Made by a program: the position numbers and the translations under genes
The notes under the pieces: model-generated
Database searches by the model: none
Told to the model about the DNA's origin: nothing
What the model saw: the letters and a program-made list of their open reading frames with translations, nothing else
Shown: in pieces, positions 1-11,980 of the stretch
How the letters are laid out: every line of letters starts with the position of its first letter
How positions within the stretch are numbered: position 1 is the stretch's first letter
Assembly: GCF_907165205.1 (NCBI RefSeq)
Contig: NW_025408037.1
Location: 1 to 64,000, forward strand
DNA from: Coccinella septempunctata
Taxonomy: Eukaryota; Arthropoda; Insecta; Coleoptera; Coccinellidae
Reading direction: 5' to 3'
Length of the DNA: 64,000 bases

Positions 1-174
1 GAAAACTTCGTAGGAAGTAGTATCTCACCTAACTCAACCCAAATCGACGATAAAAAGCATAGGTCACGCTTCATATAAGAAAGTCGTTCGGACTCTGAAA
101 ATTCCACATATAGTAAAATGTGAGGTTCGGAGACATAATTTTCATTTTTTCAAAAATTAGGGAAGGTATGAACG
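1..174 (+). repeat. Reference monomer (type A) with internal landmarks
   Basis: This monomer sets the numbering. Landmarks: an imperfect dyad ACTTCGTAGGAAGT at 5-18; the type-diagnostic segment CTAACTCAACCC at 29-40; two CpGs in ATCGACGA at 43-50; two copies of GTTCGGA at 86-92 and 125-131, 39 bp apart; and an A/T-rich tail with a T6 run, then C and A5, at about 145-156. By hand I count 30 C, 33 G and 8 CpG in 174 bases. The length is 3 x 58, so reading frame is kept from one unit to the next, but every frame contains stops. No CENP-B box is present on either strand. Confidence 0.9.
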
Positions 175-522
175 GGAAACTTCGTAGGAAGTTGTATCTC
201 ACCTAATTACACCCAAATCGACGATAAAAACCATAGGTCACGCTTCATATAAGAAAGTCGTTCGGACTCTGAAAATTCCACATATAGTAAAATGTGAGGT
301 TCGGAGACATAATTTTCATTTTTTCAAAAATTAGGGAAGGTATGAACGGGAAACTTCGTAGGAAGTTGTATCTCACCTAATTACACCCAAATCGACGATA
401 AAAACCATAGGTCACGCTTCATATAAGAAAGTCGTTCGGACTCTGAAAATTCCACATATAGTAAAATGTGAGGTTCGGAGACATAATTTTCATTTTTTCA
501 AAAACTAGGGAAGGTATGAACG
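1..522 (+). repeat. Three monomers A-B-B left of the first 7-mer
   Basis: Monomers start at 1, 175 and 349. The B-B doublet followed by a C monomer resembles the A-B-B-C order seen in E-bounded modules further right. At offset 17899 the corresponding monomers (18074, 18248) are C and D, so the long duplication stops at about base 523. Confidence 0.85.
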
Positions 523-1740
523 GAAAACTTCCTAGGAAGTAGTATCTCACCTAAGTCAACCCAAATCGACGATAAAAAGCATAGGTCACGCTTCATATAA
601 GAAAGTCGTTCGGACTCTGAAAATTCCACATATAGTAAAATGTGAGGTTCGGAGACATAATTTTCTTTTTTTCAAAAATTTGGGAAGATATGAACGGAAA
701 ACTTCGTAGGAAGTAGTATCTCACCTAACTCAACCCAAATCGACGATAAAAAGCATAGGTCACGCTTCATATAAGAAAGTCGTTCGGACTCTGAAAATTC
801 CACATATAGTAAAATGTGAGGTTCGGAGACATAATTTTCATTTTTTCAAAAATTAGGGAAGGTATGAACGGGAAACTTCGTAGGAAGTTGTATCTCACCT
901 AATTACACCCAAATCGACGATAAAAACCATAGGTCACGCTTCATATAAGAAAGTCGTTCGGACTCTGAAAATTCCACATATAGTAAAATGTGAGGTTCGG
1001 AGACATAATTTTCATTTTTTCAAAAACTAGGGAAGGTATGAACGGAAAACTTCCTAGGAAGTAGTATCTCACCTAAGTCAACCCAAATCGACGATAAAAA
1101 GCATAGGTCACGCTTCATATAAGAAAGTCGTTCGGACTCTGAAAATTCCACATATAGTAAAATATGAGGTTCGGAGACATAATTTTCATTTTTTCAAAAA
1201 TTAGGGAAGGTATGAACGGGAAACTTCGTAGGAAGTTGTATCTCACCTAATTACACCCAAATCGACGATAAAAACCATAGGTCACGCTTCATATAAGAAA
1301 GTCGTTCGGACTCTGAAAATTCCACATATAGTAAAATGTGAGGTTCGGAGACATAATTTTCATTTTTTCAAAAACTAGGGAAGGTATGAACGGAAAACTT
1401 CCTAGGAAGTAGTATCTCACCTAAGTCAACCCAAATCGACGATAAAAAGCATAGGTCACGCTTCATATAAGAAAGTCGTTCGGACTCTGGAAATTCCACA
1501 TATAGTAAAATGTGAGGTTCGGAGACATAATTTTCATTTTTTCAAAAATTAGGGAAGATATGAACGGGAAACTTCGTAGGAAGTAGTATCTCACCTAATT
1601 ACACTAAAATCGACGAAAAAAACCATAGGTCACGCTTCATATAAGAAAGTCGTTCGGACTCTGAAAATTCCACATATAGTAAAATGTGAGGTTCGGAGAC
1701 ATAATTTTCATTTTTTCAAAAACTAGGGAAGGTATGAACG
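523..1740 (+). repeat. 7-mer HOR, copy 1 (1218 bp)
   Basis: Order: C with CT7C tail and TTTGGG (523), A (697), B (871), C with AAAATATGAGG (1045), B (1219), C with CTCTGGAAA (1393), D (1567). These linked variants recur in the same order in the other 7-mer copies, so this is a true higher-order unit. Confidence 0.9.
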
Positions 1741-2960
1741 GAAAACTTCGTAGGAAGTAGTATCTCACCTAACTCAACCCAAATCGACGATAAAAAGCAT
1801 AGGTCACGCTTCATATAAGAAAGTCGTTCGGACTCTGAAAATTCCACATATAGTAAAATGTGAGGTTCGGAGACATAATTTTCATTTTTTCAAAAACTAG
1901 GGAAGATATGAACGGAAAACTTCGTAGGAAGTAGTATCTCACCTAACTCAACCCAAATCGACGATAAAAAGCATAGGTCACGCTTCATATAAGAAAGTCG
2001 TTCGGACTCTGAAAATTCCACATATAGTAAAATGTGAGGTTCGGAGACATAATTTTCATTTTTTCAAAAATTAGGGAAGGTATGAACGGGAAACTTCGTA
2101 GGAAGTTGTATCTCACCTAATTACACCCAAATCGACGATAAAAACCATAGGTCACGCTTCATATAAGAAAGTCGTTCGGACTCTGAAAATTCCACATATA
2201 GTAAAATGTGAGGTTCGGAGACATAATTTTCTTATTTTTCAAAAACTAGGGAAGGTATGAACGGAAAACTTCGTAGGAAGTAGTATCTCACCTAAGTCAA
2301 CCCAAATCGACGATAAAAAGCATAGGTCATGCTTCATATAAGAAAGTCGTTCGGACTCTGAAAATTCCACATATAGTAAAATGTGAGGTTCGGAGACATA
2401 ATTTTCTTTTTTTCAAAAATTTGGGAAGATATGAACGGAAAACTTCGTAGGAAGTAGTATCTCACCTAACTCAACCCAAATCGACGATAAAAAGCATAGG
2501 TCACGCTTCATATAAGAAAGTCGTTCGGACTCTGAAAATTCCACATATAGTAAAATGTGAGGTTCGGAGACATAATTTTCATTTTTTCAAAAACTAGGGA
2601 AGATATGAACGGAAAACTTCGTAGGAAGTAGTATCTCACCTAACTCAACCCAAATCGACGATAAAAAGCATAGGTCACGCTTCATATAAGAAAGTCGTTC
2701 GGACTCTGAAAATTCCACATATAGTAAAATGTGAGGTTCGGAGACATAATTTTCATTTTTTCAAAAATTAGGGAAGGTATGAACGGGAAACTTCGTAGGA
2801 AGTTGTATCTCACCTAACTCAACCCAAATCGACGATAAAAAGCATAGGTCACGCTTCATATAAGAAAGTCGTTCGGACTCTGAAAATTCCACATATAGTA
2901 AAATGTGAGGTTCGGAGACATAATTTTCTTATTTTTCAAAAATTAGGGAAGATATGAACG
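1741..2960 (+). repeat. Seven monomers, mostly A type, with two 175-mers
   Basis: Starts: 1741 A, 1915 A, 2089 B (175 bp, CTTAT5C), 2264 A(gtca) with the rare variant GGTCATGC, 2438 A, 2612 A, 2786 B-like with CTCAACCC (175 bp). The GGTCATGC change near 2328 is shared only with ~16397 and ~20227, which ties this segment to the duplicated blocks at 15810 and 19640. Confidence 0.85.
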
Positions 2961-3832
2961 GGAAACTTCGTAGGATGTTGTATCTCACCTAACTCAACCC
3001 AAATCGACGATAAAAAGCATAGGTCACGCATCATATAAGAAAGTCGTTCGGACTCTGAAAATTCCACATATAGTAAAATGTGAGGTTCGGAGACATAATT
3101 TTCATTTTTTCAAAAACTAGGGAAGGTATGAACGGAAAACTTCGTAGGAAGTAGTATCTCACCTAATTCAACCCAAATCGACGATAAAAACCATAGGTCA
3201 CGCTTCATATAAGAAAGTCGTTCGGACTCTGAAAATTCCACATATAGTAAAATGTGAGGTTCGGAGACATAATTTTCTTATTTTTCAAAAATTAGGGAAG
3301 ATATGAACGGGAAACTTCGTAGGATGTTGTATCTCACCTAACTCAACCCAAATCGACGATAAAAAGCATAGGTCACGCATCATATAAGAAAGTCGTTCGG
3401 ACTCTGAAAATTCCACATATAGTAAAATGTGAGGTTCGGAGACATAATTTTCATTTTTTCAAAAACTAGGGAAGGTATGAACGGAAAACTTCGTAGGAAG
3501 TAGTATCTCACCTAATTCAACCCAAATCGACGATAAAAACCATAGGTCACGCTTCATATAAGAAAGTCGTTCGGATTCTGAAAATTCCACATATAGTAAA
3601 ATGTGAGGTTCGGAGACATAATTTTCTTATTTTTCAAAAATTAGGGAAGATATGAACGGGAAACTTCGTAGGATGTTGTATCTCACCTAACTCAACCCAA
3701 ATCGACGATAAAAAGCATAGGTCACGCTTCATATAAGAAAGTCGTTCGGACTCTGAAAATTCCACATATAGTAAAATGTGAGGTTCGGAGACATAATTTT
3801 CTTTTTTTCAAAAACTAGGGAAGGTATGAACG
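2961..3832 (+). repeat. Dimeric HOR, 349 bp, 2.5 copies (F type)
   Basis: F monomers (GGATGTTG) start at 2961, 3310 and 3659. The first two carry CACGCATCAT. They alternate with 175-bp monomers at 3135 and 3484 that have CTAATTCAACCC and a CTTAT5C tail. The second 175-mer has GGATTCTG instead of GGACTCTG. The same block recurs at 20860..21731. Confidence 0.88.
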
Positions 3833-4876
3833 GAAAACTTCCTAGGAAGTAGTATCTCACCTAAGTCAACCCAAATCGACGATAAAAAGCATAGGTCACG
3901 CTTCATATAAGAAAGTCGTTCGGACTCTGGAAATTCCACATATAGTAAAATGTGAGGTTCGGAGACATAATTTTCATTTTTTCAAAAATTAGGGAAGATA
4001 TGAACGGGAAACTTCGTAGGAAGTAGTATCTCACCTAATTACACTAAAATCGACGAAAAAAACCATAGGTCACGCTTCATATAAGAAAGTCGTTCGGACT
4101 CTGAAAATTCCACATATAGTAAAATGTGAGGTTCGGAGACATAATTTTCATTTTTTCAAAAACTAGGGAAGGTATGAACGGAAAACTTCCTAGGAAGTAG
4201 TATCTCACCTAAGTCAACCCAAATCGACGATAAAAAGCATAGGTCACGCTTCATATAAGAAAGTCGTTCGGACTCTGAAAATTCCACATATAGTAAAATG
4301 TGAGGTTCGGAGACATAATTTTCTTTTTTTCAAAAATTTGGGAAGATATGAACGGAAAACTTCGTAGGAAGTAGTATCTCACCTAACTCAACCCAAATCG
4401 ACGATAAAAAGCATAGGTCACGCTTCATATAAGAAAGTCGTTCGGACTCTGAAAATTCCACATATAGTAAAATGTGAGGTTCGGAGACATAATTTTCATT
4501 TTTTCAAAAATTAGGGAAGGTATGAACGGGAAACTTCGTAGGAAGTTGTATCTCACCTAATTACACCCAAATCGACGATAAAAACCATAGGTCACGCTTC
4601 ATATAAGAAAGTCGTTCGGACTCTGAAAATTCCACATATAGTAAAATGTGAGGTTCGGAGACATAATTTTCATTTTTTCAAAAACTAGGGAAGATATGAA
4701 CGGAAAACTTCGTAGGAAGTTGTATCTCACCTAATTACACCCAAATCGACGATAAAAACCATAGGTCACGCTTCATATAAGAAAGTCGTTCGGACTCTGA
4801 AAATTCCACATATAGTAAAATGTGAGGTTCGGAGACATAATTTTCATTTTTTCAAAAACTAGGGAAGGTATGAATG
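3833..4876 (+). repeat. Six monomers C-D-C-A-B-B
   Basis: Starts: 3833 C (CTCTGGAAA), 4007 D, 4181 C (CT7C), 4355 A, 4529 B, 4703 a B-like copy beginning GAAAAC. The next monomer begins GAATGG, a CpG-to-TpG change. All six are matched by 21732..22775. Confidence 0.82.
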
Positions 4877-5036
4877 GAAAACTTCCTAGGAAGTAGTATC
4901 TCACCTAAGTCAACCCAAATCGACGATAAAAAGCATAGGTCACGCTTCATATAAGAAAGTCGTTCGGACTCTGAAAATTCCACATATAGTAAAACATGAT
5001 TTTCTTATTTTTCAAAAACTAGGGAAGGTATGAACG
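4877..5036 (+). repeat. E monomer (160 bp), CATGATTTT subtype
   Basis: A 15-bp stretch that includes the second GTTCGGA is missing. The junction reads AAAACATGATTTTC rather than AAAATGTGATTTTC. Only this copy and the one at 22776 have this junction. The 5' half is C type, unlike the other E monomers, so it is a recombinant or diverged copy. Confidence 0.9.
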
Positions 5037-5732
5037 GAAAACTTCGTAGGAAGTAGTATCTCACCTAACTCAACCCAAATCGACGATAAAAAGCATAGGT
5101 CACGCTTCATATAAGAAAGTCGTTCGGACTCTGAAAATTCCACATATAGTAAAATGTGAGGTTCGGAGACATAATTTTCATTTTTTCAAAAACTAGGGAA
5201 GATATGAACGGAAAACTTCGTAGGAAGTAGTATCTCACCTAACTCAACCCAAATCGACGATAAAAAGCATAGGTCACGCTTCATATAAGAAAGTCGTTCG
5301 GACTCTGAAAATTCCACATATAGTAAAATGTGAGGTTCGGAGACATAATTTTCATTTTTTCAAAAATTAGGGAAGGTATGAACGGGAAACTTCGTAGGAA
5401 GTTGTATCTCACCTAATTACACCCAAATCGACGATAAAAACCATAGGTCACGCTTCATATAAGAAAGTCGTTCGGACTCTGAAAATTCCACATATAGTAA
5501 AATGTGAGGTTCGGAGACATAATTTTCATTTTTTCAAAAATTAGGGAAGATATGAACGGAAAACTTCGTAGGAAGTAGTATCTCACCTAACTCAACCCAA
5601 ATCGACGATAAAAAGCATAGGTCACGCTTCGTATAAGAAAGTCGTTCGGACTCTGAAAATTCCACATATAGTAAAATGTGAGGTTCGGAGACATAATTTT
5701 CATTTTTTCAAAAACTAGGGAAGGTATGAACG
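5037..5732 (+). repeat. Four monomers A-A-B-A
   Basis: Starts: 5037, 5211, 5385, 5559. The last carries CTTCGTATAAG near 5631, a variant shared with ~23530 at exactly +17899. Confidence 0.82.
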
Positions 5733-6776
5733 GAAAACTTCCTAGGAAGTAGTATCTCACCTAAGTCAACCCAAATCGACGATAAAAAGCATAGGTCACG
5801 CTTCATATAAGAAAGTCGTTCGGACTCTGAAAATTCCACATATAGTAAAATGTGAGGTTCGGAGACATAATTTTCTTTTTTTCAAAAATTTGGGAAGGTA
5901 TGAACGGGAAACTTCGTAGGAAGTTGTATCTCACCTAATTACACCCAAATCGACGATAAAAACCATAGGTCACGCTTCATATAAGAAAGTCGTTCGGACT
6001 CTGAAAATTCCACATATAGTAAAATGTGAGGTTCGGAGACATAATTTTCATTTTTTCAAAAACTAGGGAAGGTATGAACGGAAAACTTCCTAGGAAGTAG
6101 TATCTCACCTAAGTCAACCCAAATCGACGATAAAAAGCATAGGTCACGCTTCATATAAGAAAGTCGTTCGGACTCTGAAAATTCCACATATAGTAAAATA
6201 TGAGGTTCGGAGACATAATTTTCATTTTTTCAAAAATTAGGGAAGGTATGAACGGGAAACTTCGTAGGAAGTTGTATCTCACCTAATTACACCCAAATCG
6301 ACGATAAAAACCATAGGTCACGCTTCATATAAGAAAGTCGTTCGGACTCTGAAAATTCCACATATAGTAAAATGTGAGGTTCGGAGACATAATTTTCATT
6401 TTTTCAAAAACTAGGGAAGGTATGAACGGAAAACTTCCTAGGAAGTAGTATCTCACCTAAGTCAACCCAAATCGACGATAAAAAGCATAGGTCACGCTTC
6501 ATATAAGAAAGTCGTTCGGACTCTGGAAATTCCACATATAGTAAAATGTGAGGTTCGGAGACATAATTTTCATTTTTTCAAAAATTAGGGAAGATATGAA
6601 CGGGAAACTTCGTAGGAAGTAGTATCTCACCTAATTACACTAAAATCGACGAAAAAAACCATAGGTCACGCTTCATATAAGAAAGTCGTTCGGACTCTGA
6701 AAATTCCACATATAGTAAAATGTGAGGTTCGGAGACATAATTTTCATTTTTTCAAAAACTAGGGAAGGTATGAACG
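5733..6776 (+). repeat. 7-mer HOR lacking its second monomer (6-mer, 1044 bp)
   Basis: Order C (CT7C), B, C (ATATGAGG), B, C (CTCTGG), D: the 7-mer without its A monomer. The first monomer ends TTTGGGAAGGT instead of TTTGGGAAGAT, consistent with a crossover that removed one unit. The duplicate is 23632..24675. Confidence 0.85.
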
Positions 6777-7473
6777 GAAAACTTCCTAGGAAGTAGTATC
6801 TCACCTAAGTCAACCCAAATCGACGATAAAAAGCATAGGTCACGCTTCATATAAGAAAGTCGTTCGGACTCTGAAAATTCCACATATAGTAAAATGTGAG
6901 GTTCGGAGACATAATTTTCTTTTTTTCAAAAATTTGGGAAGATATGAACGGAAAACTTCGTAGGAAGTAGTATCTCACCTAACTCAACCCAAATCGACGA
7001 TAAAAAGCATAGGTCACGCTTCATATAAGAAAGTCGTTCGGACTCTGAAAATTCCACATATAGTAAAATGTGAGGTTCGGAGACATAATTTTCTTATTTT
7101 TCAAAAATTAGGGAAGATATGAACGGGAAACTTCGTAGGAAGTAGTATCTCACCTAACTCAACCCAAATCGACGATAAAAAGCATAGGTCACGCTTCATA
7201 TAAGAAAGTCGTTCGGACTCTGAAAATTCCACATATAGTAAAATGTGAGGTTCGGAGACATAATTTTCATTTTTTCAAAAATTAGGGAAGATATGAACGG
7301 GAAACTTCGTAGGAAGTAGTATCTCACCTAATTACACTAAAATCGACGAAAAAAACCATAGGTCACGCTTCATATAAGAAAGTCGTTCGGACTCTGAAAA
7401 TTCCACATATAGTAAAATGTGAGGTTCGGAGACATAATTTTCATTTTTTCAAAAACTAGGGAAGATATGAACG
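6777..7473 (+). repeat. 4-mer HOR variant, first monomer C type (697 bp)
   Basis: Monomers 6777 C (CT7C, TTTGGG), 6951 A (CTTAT5C, 175 bp), 7126 gA, 7300 D. The last three match the standard 4-mer. The first monomer is as in the 7-mer, so this is a 7-mer/4-mer hybrid. Duplicated at 24676..25372. Confidence 0.85.
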
Positions 7474-7645
7474 GAAAACATCGTAGGAAGTAGTATCTCA
7501 CCTAACTCAACCCAAATCGACGATAAAAAGCATAGGTCACGCTTCATATAAGAAAGTCGTTCGGACTGAAAATTCCACATATAGTAAAATGTGAGGTTCG
7601 GAGACATAATTTTCTTTTTTTCAAAAATTTGGGAAGATATGAACG
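7474..7645 (+). repeat. G monomer (172 bp, CT deletion)
   Basis: It begins GAAAACATCG and has GGACTGAAAA where others have GGACTCTGAAAA. It directly follows a D monomer. On the minus strand the 2-bp loss removes the in-frame stop and opens a 74-codon GTG-initiated frame, which I treat as chance. Confidence 0.92.
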
Positions 7646-8167
7646 GAAAACTTCGTAGGAAGTAGTATCTCACCTAAGTCAACCCAAATCGACGATAAAA
7701 AGCATAGGTCACGCTTCATATAAGAAAGTCGTTCGGACTCTGAAAATTCCACATATAGTAAAATGTGAGGTTCGGAGACATAATTTTCATTTTTTCAAAA
7801 ACTAGGGAAGGTATGAACGGAAAACTTCGTAGGAAGTAGTATCTCACCTAACTCAACCCAAATCGACGATAAAAAGCATAGGTCACGCTTCATATAAGAA
7901 AGTCGTTCGGACTCTGAAAATTCCACATATAGTAAAATGTGAGGTTCGGAGACATAATTTTCATTTTTTCAAAAACTAGGGAAGGTATGAACGGAAAACT
8001 TCGTAGGAAGTAGTATCTCACCTAACTCAACCCAAATCGACGATAAAAAGCATAGGTCACGCTTCGTATAAGAAAGTCGTTCGGACTCTGAAAATTCCAC
8101 ATATAGTAAAATGTGAGGTTCGGAGACATAATTTTCATTTTTTCAAAAACTAGGGAAGGTATGAACG
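7646..8167 (+). repeat. Three monomers, A(gtca) then A, A
   Basis: Starts: 7646, 7820, 7994. The first is A(gtca), the usual successor of a G monomer. The third has CTTCGTATAAG, shared with the segment at 25545..26066. Confidence 0.82.
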
Positions 8168-9385
8168 GAAAACTTCCTAGGAAGTAGTATCTCACCTAAG
8201 TCAACCCAAATCGACGATAAAAAGCATAGGTCACGCTTCATATAAGAAAGTCGTTCGGACTCTGAAAATTCCACATATAGTAAAATGTGAGGTTCGGAGA
8301 CATAATTTTCTTTTTTTCAAAAATTAGGGAAGATATGAACGGAAAACTTCGTAGGAAGTAGTATCTCACCTAACTCAACCCAAATCGACGATAAAAAGCA
8401 TAGGTCACGCTTCATATAAGAAAGTCGTTCGGACTCTGAAAATTCCACATATAGTAAAATGTGAGGTTCGGAGACATAATTTTCATTTTTTCAAAAATTA
8501 GGGAAGGTATGAACGGGAAACTTCGTAGGAAGTTGTATCTCACCTAATTACACCCAAATCGACGATAAAAACCATAGGTCACGCTTCATATAAGAAAGTC
8601 GTTCGGACTCTGAAAATTCCACATATAGTAAAATGTGAGGTTCGGAGACATAATTTTCATTTTTTCAAAAACTAGGGAAGGTATGAACGGAAAACTTCCT
8701 ACGAAGTAGTATCTCACCTAAGTCAACCCAAATCGACGATAAAAAGCATAGGTCACGCTTCATATAAGAAAGTCGTTCGGACTCTGAAAATTCCACATAT
8801 AGTAAAATATGAGGTTCGGAGACATAATTTTCATTTTTTCAAAAATTAGGGAAGGTATGAACGGGAAACTTCGTAGGAAGTTGTATCTCACCTAATTACA
8901 CCCAAATCGACGATAAAAACCATAGGTCACGCTTCATATAAGAAAGTCGTTCGGACTCTGAAAATTCCACATATAGTAAAATGTGAGGTTCGGAGACATA
9001 ATTTTCATTTTTTCAAAAACTAGGGAAGGTATGAACGGAAAACTTCCTAGGAAGTAGTATCTCACCTAAGTCAACCCAAATCGACGATAAAAAGCATAGG
9101 TCACGCTTCATATAAGAAAGTCGTTCGGACTCTGGAAATTCCACATATAGTAAAATGTGAGGTTCGGAGACATAATTTTCATTTTTTCAAAAATTAGGGA
9201 AGATATGAACGGGAAACTTCGTAGGAAGTAGTATCTCACCTAATTACACTAAAATCGACGAAAAAAACCATAGGTCACGCTTCATATAAGAAAGTCGTTC
9301 GGACTCTGAAAATTCCACATATAGTAAAATGTGAGGTTCGGAGACATAATTTTCATTTTTTCAAAAACTAGGGAAGATATGAACG
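8168..9385 (+). repeat. 7-mer HOR, copy 2
   Basis: Standard order C-A-B-C-B-C-D. The first C ends ATTAGGG instead of TTTGGG. The fourth monomer has CTTCCTACGAAG, the reverse complement of the common CTTCGTAGGAAG core. Followed directly by another 7-mer. Confidence 0.88.
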
Positions 9386-10603
9386 GAAAACTTCCTACGA
9401 AGTAGTATCTCACCTAAGTCAACCCAAATCGACGATAAAAAGCATAGGTCACGCTTCATATAAGAAAGTCGTTCGGACTCTGAAAATTCCACATATAGTA
9501 AAATGTGAGGTTCGGAGACATAATTTTCTTTTTTTCAAAAATTTGGGAAGATATGAACGGAAAACTTCGTAGGAAGTAGTATCTCACCTAACTCAACCCA
9601 AATCGACGATAAAAAGCATAGGTCACGCTTCATATAAGAAAGTCGTTCGGACTCTGAAAATTCCACATATAGTAAAATGTGAGGTTCGGAGACATAATTT
9701 TCATTTTTTCAAAAATTAGGGAAGGTATGAACGGGAAACTTCGTAGGAAGTTGTATCTCACCTAATTACACCCAAATCGACGATAAAAACCATAGGTCAC
9801 GCTTCATATAAGAAAGTCGTTCGGACTCTGAAAATTCCACATATAGTAAAATGTGAGGTTCGGAGACATAATTTTCATTTTTTCAAAAACTAGGGAAGGT
9901 ATGAACGGAAAACTTCCTAGGAAGTAGTATCTCACCTAAGTCAACCCAAATCGACGATAAAAAGCATAGGTCACGCTTCATATAAGAAAGTCGTTCGGAC
10001 TCTGAAAATTCCACATATAGTAAAATATGAGGTTCGGAGACATAATTTTCATTTTTTCAAAAATTAGGGAAGGTATGAACGGGAAACTTCGTAGGAAGTT
10101 GTATCTCACCTAATTACACCCAAATCGACGATAAAAACCATAGGTCACGCTTCATATAAGAAAGTCGTTCGGACTCTGAAAATTCCACATATAGTAAAAT
10201 GTGAGGTTCGGAGACATAATTTTCATTTTTTCAAAAACTAGGGAAGGTATGAACGGAAAACTTCCTAGGAAGTAGTATCTCACCTAAGTCAACCCAAATC
10301 GACGATAAAAAGCATAGGTCACGCTTCATATAAGAAAGTCGTTCGGACTCTGGAAATTCCACATATAGTAAAATGTGAGGTTCGGAGACATAATTTTCAT
10401 TTTTTCAAAAATTAGGGAAGATATGAACGGGAAACTTCGTAGGAAGTAGTATCTCACCTAATTACACTAAAATCGACGAAAAAAACCATAGGTCACGCTT
10501 CATATAAGAAAGTCGTTCGGACTCTGAAAATTCCACATATAGTAAAATGTGAGGTTCGGAGACATAATTTTCATTTTTTCAAAAACTAGGGAAGGTATGA
10601 ACG
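9386..10603 (+). repeat. 7-mer HOR, copy 3
   Basis: Standard order, directly downstream of copy 2. Its first monomer carries CTTCCTACGAAG. The D monomer is 10430..10603. Confidence 0.9.
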
Positions 10604-11300
10604 GAAAACTTCGTAGGAAGTAGTATCTCACCTAACTCAACCCAAATCGACGATAAAAAGCATAGGTCACGCTTCATATAAGAAAGTCGTTCGGACTCTG
10701 AAAATTCCACATATAGTAAAATGTGAGGTTCGGAGACATAATTTTCTTTTTTTCAAAAATTAGGGAAGATATGAACGGAAAACTTCGTAGGAAGTAGTAT
10801 CTCACCTAACTCAACCCAAATCGACGATAAAAAGCATAGGTCACGCTTCATATAAGAAAGTCGTTCGGACTCTGAAAATTCCACATATAGTAAAATGTGA
10901 GGTTCGGAGACATAATTTTCTTATTTTTCAAAAATTAGGGAAGATATGAACGGGAAACTTCGTAGGAAGTAGTATCTCACCTAACTCAACCCAAATCGAC
11001 GATAAAAAGCATAGGTCACGCTTCATATAAGAAAGTCGTTCGGACTCTGAAAATTCCACATATAGTAAAATGTGAGGTTCGGAGACATAATTTTCATTTT
11101 TTCAAAAATTAGGGAAGATATGAACGGGAAACTTCGTAGGAAGTAGTATCTCACCTAATTACACTAAAATCGACGAAAAAAACCATAGGTCACGCTTCAT
11201 ATAAGAAAGTCGTTCGGACTCTGAAAATTCCACATATAGTAAAATGTGAGGTTCGGAGACATAATTTTCATTTTTTCAAAAATCAGGGAAGATATGAACG
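10604..11300 (+). repeat. 4-mer HOR (697 bp), canonical copy
   Basis: 10604 A (CT7C, ATTAGGG, GAAGAT), 10778 A (CTTAT5C, 175 bp), 10953 gA (CAT6C), 11127 D. The same four linked haplotypes recur many times to the right. The D here ends AAAAATCAGGG, a private change. Confidence 0.92.
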
Positions 11301-11472
11301 GAAAACATCGTAGGAAGTAGTATCTCACCTAACTCAACCCAAATCGACGATAAAAAGCATAGGTCACGCTTCATATAAGAAAGTCGTTCGGACTGAAAAT
11401 TCCACATATAGTAAAATGTGAGGTTCGGAGACATAATTTTCTTTTTTTCAAAAATTTGGGAAGATATGAACG
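11301..11472 (+). repeat. G monomer (172 bp)
   Basis: ACATCG start and CT deletion. It is the second unit of a D-G-A-B-E cassette spanning 11127..11980. Confidence 0.92.
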
Positions 11473-11820
11473 GAAAACTTCGTAGGAAGTAGTATCTCAC
11501 CTAAGTCAACCCAAATCGACGATAAAAAGCATAGGTCACGCTTCATATAAGAAAGTCGTTCGGACTCTGAAAATTCCACATATAGTAAAATGTGAGGTTC
11601 GGAGACATAATTTTCATTTTTTCAAAAATTAGGGAAGGTATGAACGGGAAACTTCGTAGGAAGTTGTATCTCACCTAATTACACCCAAATCGACGATAAA
11701 AACCATAGGTCACGCTTCATATAAGAAAGTCGTTCGGACTCTGAAAATTCCACATATAGTAAAATGTGAGGTTCGGAGACATAATTTTCATTTTTTCAAA
11801 AACTAGGGAAGGTATGAACG
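11473..11820 (+). repeat. A(gtca) and B monomers linking G to E
   Basis: Starts 11473 (CTAAGTCAACCC, CAT6C, ATTAGGG) and 11647 (B). This pair separates G from E in each complete cassette. Confidence 0.85.
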
Positions 11821-11980
11821 GAAAACTTCGTAGGAAGTAGTATCTCACCTAATTCAACCCAAATCGACGATAAAAACCATAGGTCACGCTTCATATAAGA
11901 AAGTCGTTCGGACTCTGAAAATTCCACATATAGTAAAATGTGATTTTCTTATTTTTCAAAAACTAGGGAAGGTATGAACG
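11821..11980 (+). repeat. E monomer (160 bp)
   Basis: CTAATTCAACCC, AAAAACCAT, then TGTGATTTTCTTA after loss of 15 bases including the second GTTCGGA. Isolated in the left half of the window. Confidence 0.92.

Larger units (their letters stand above)
523..8689 (+). repeat. Long segmental duplication, left copy (partner 18422..~26588)
   Basis: Monomer types, monomer lengths and private variants match the region 17899 bp to the right: E junction 4999/22898, GTATAAG 5631/23530, F block 2961/20860, D 7300/25199, G 7474/25373. The match begins at the 7-mer start and is lost near 8690, where the right copy has three extra monomers. Confidence 0.85.

Noticed and set aside
5..18. Hairpin terminator from the CTTCCTAGGAAG palindrome
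   Set aside because: The dyad has no loop and no following T run, so it is not a hairpin terminator. It is treated as a palindrome only.
109..160. TATA-like or promoter elements (ACATATAGTAAAA and similar) in each monomer
   Set aside because: A/T-rich words are expected in a 36% G+C satellite. Nothing in the sequence shows a transcription start.
1..174. CENP-B box
   Set aside because: TTCGTAGGA fits the first half of the motif, but the needed CGGG does not follow. The CGGG in GAACGGGAAA has no TTCG at the right distance. The reverse complement also fails.
7449..7673. Minus-strand open frames of 74-75 codons at 17 places (for example 7449..7673, 31248..31472, 63554..63778) with nearly identical products
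   Set aside because: They occur only where a 172-bp monomer (2-bp loss) or the T8 monomer shifts the frame past the stop present in ordinary monomers. They start at GTG, run into the next monomer and stop at the TGA in the TTTTTGA segment. Their similarity is repeat similarity, not protein conservation.
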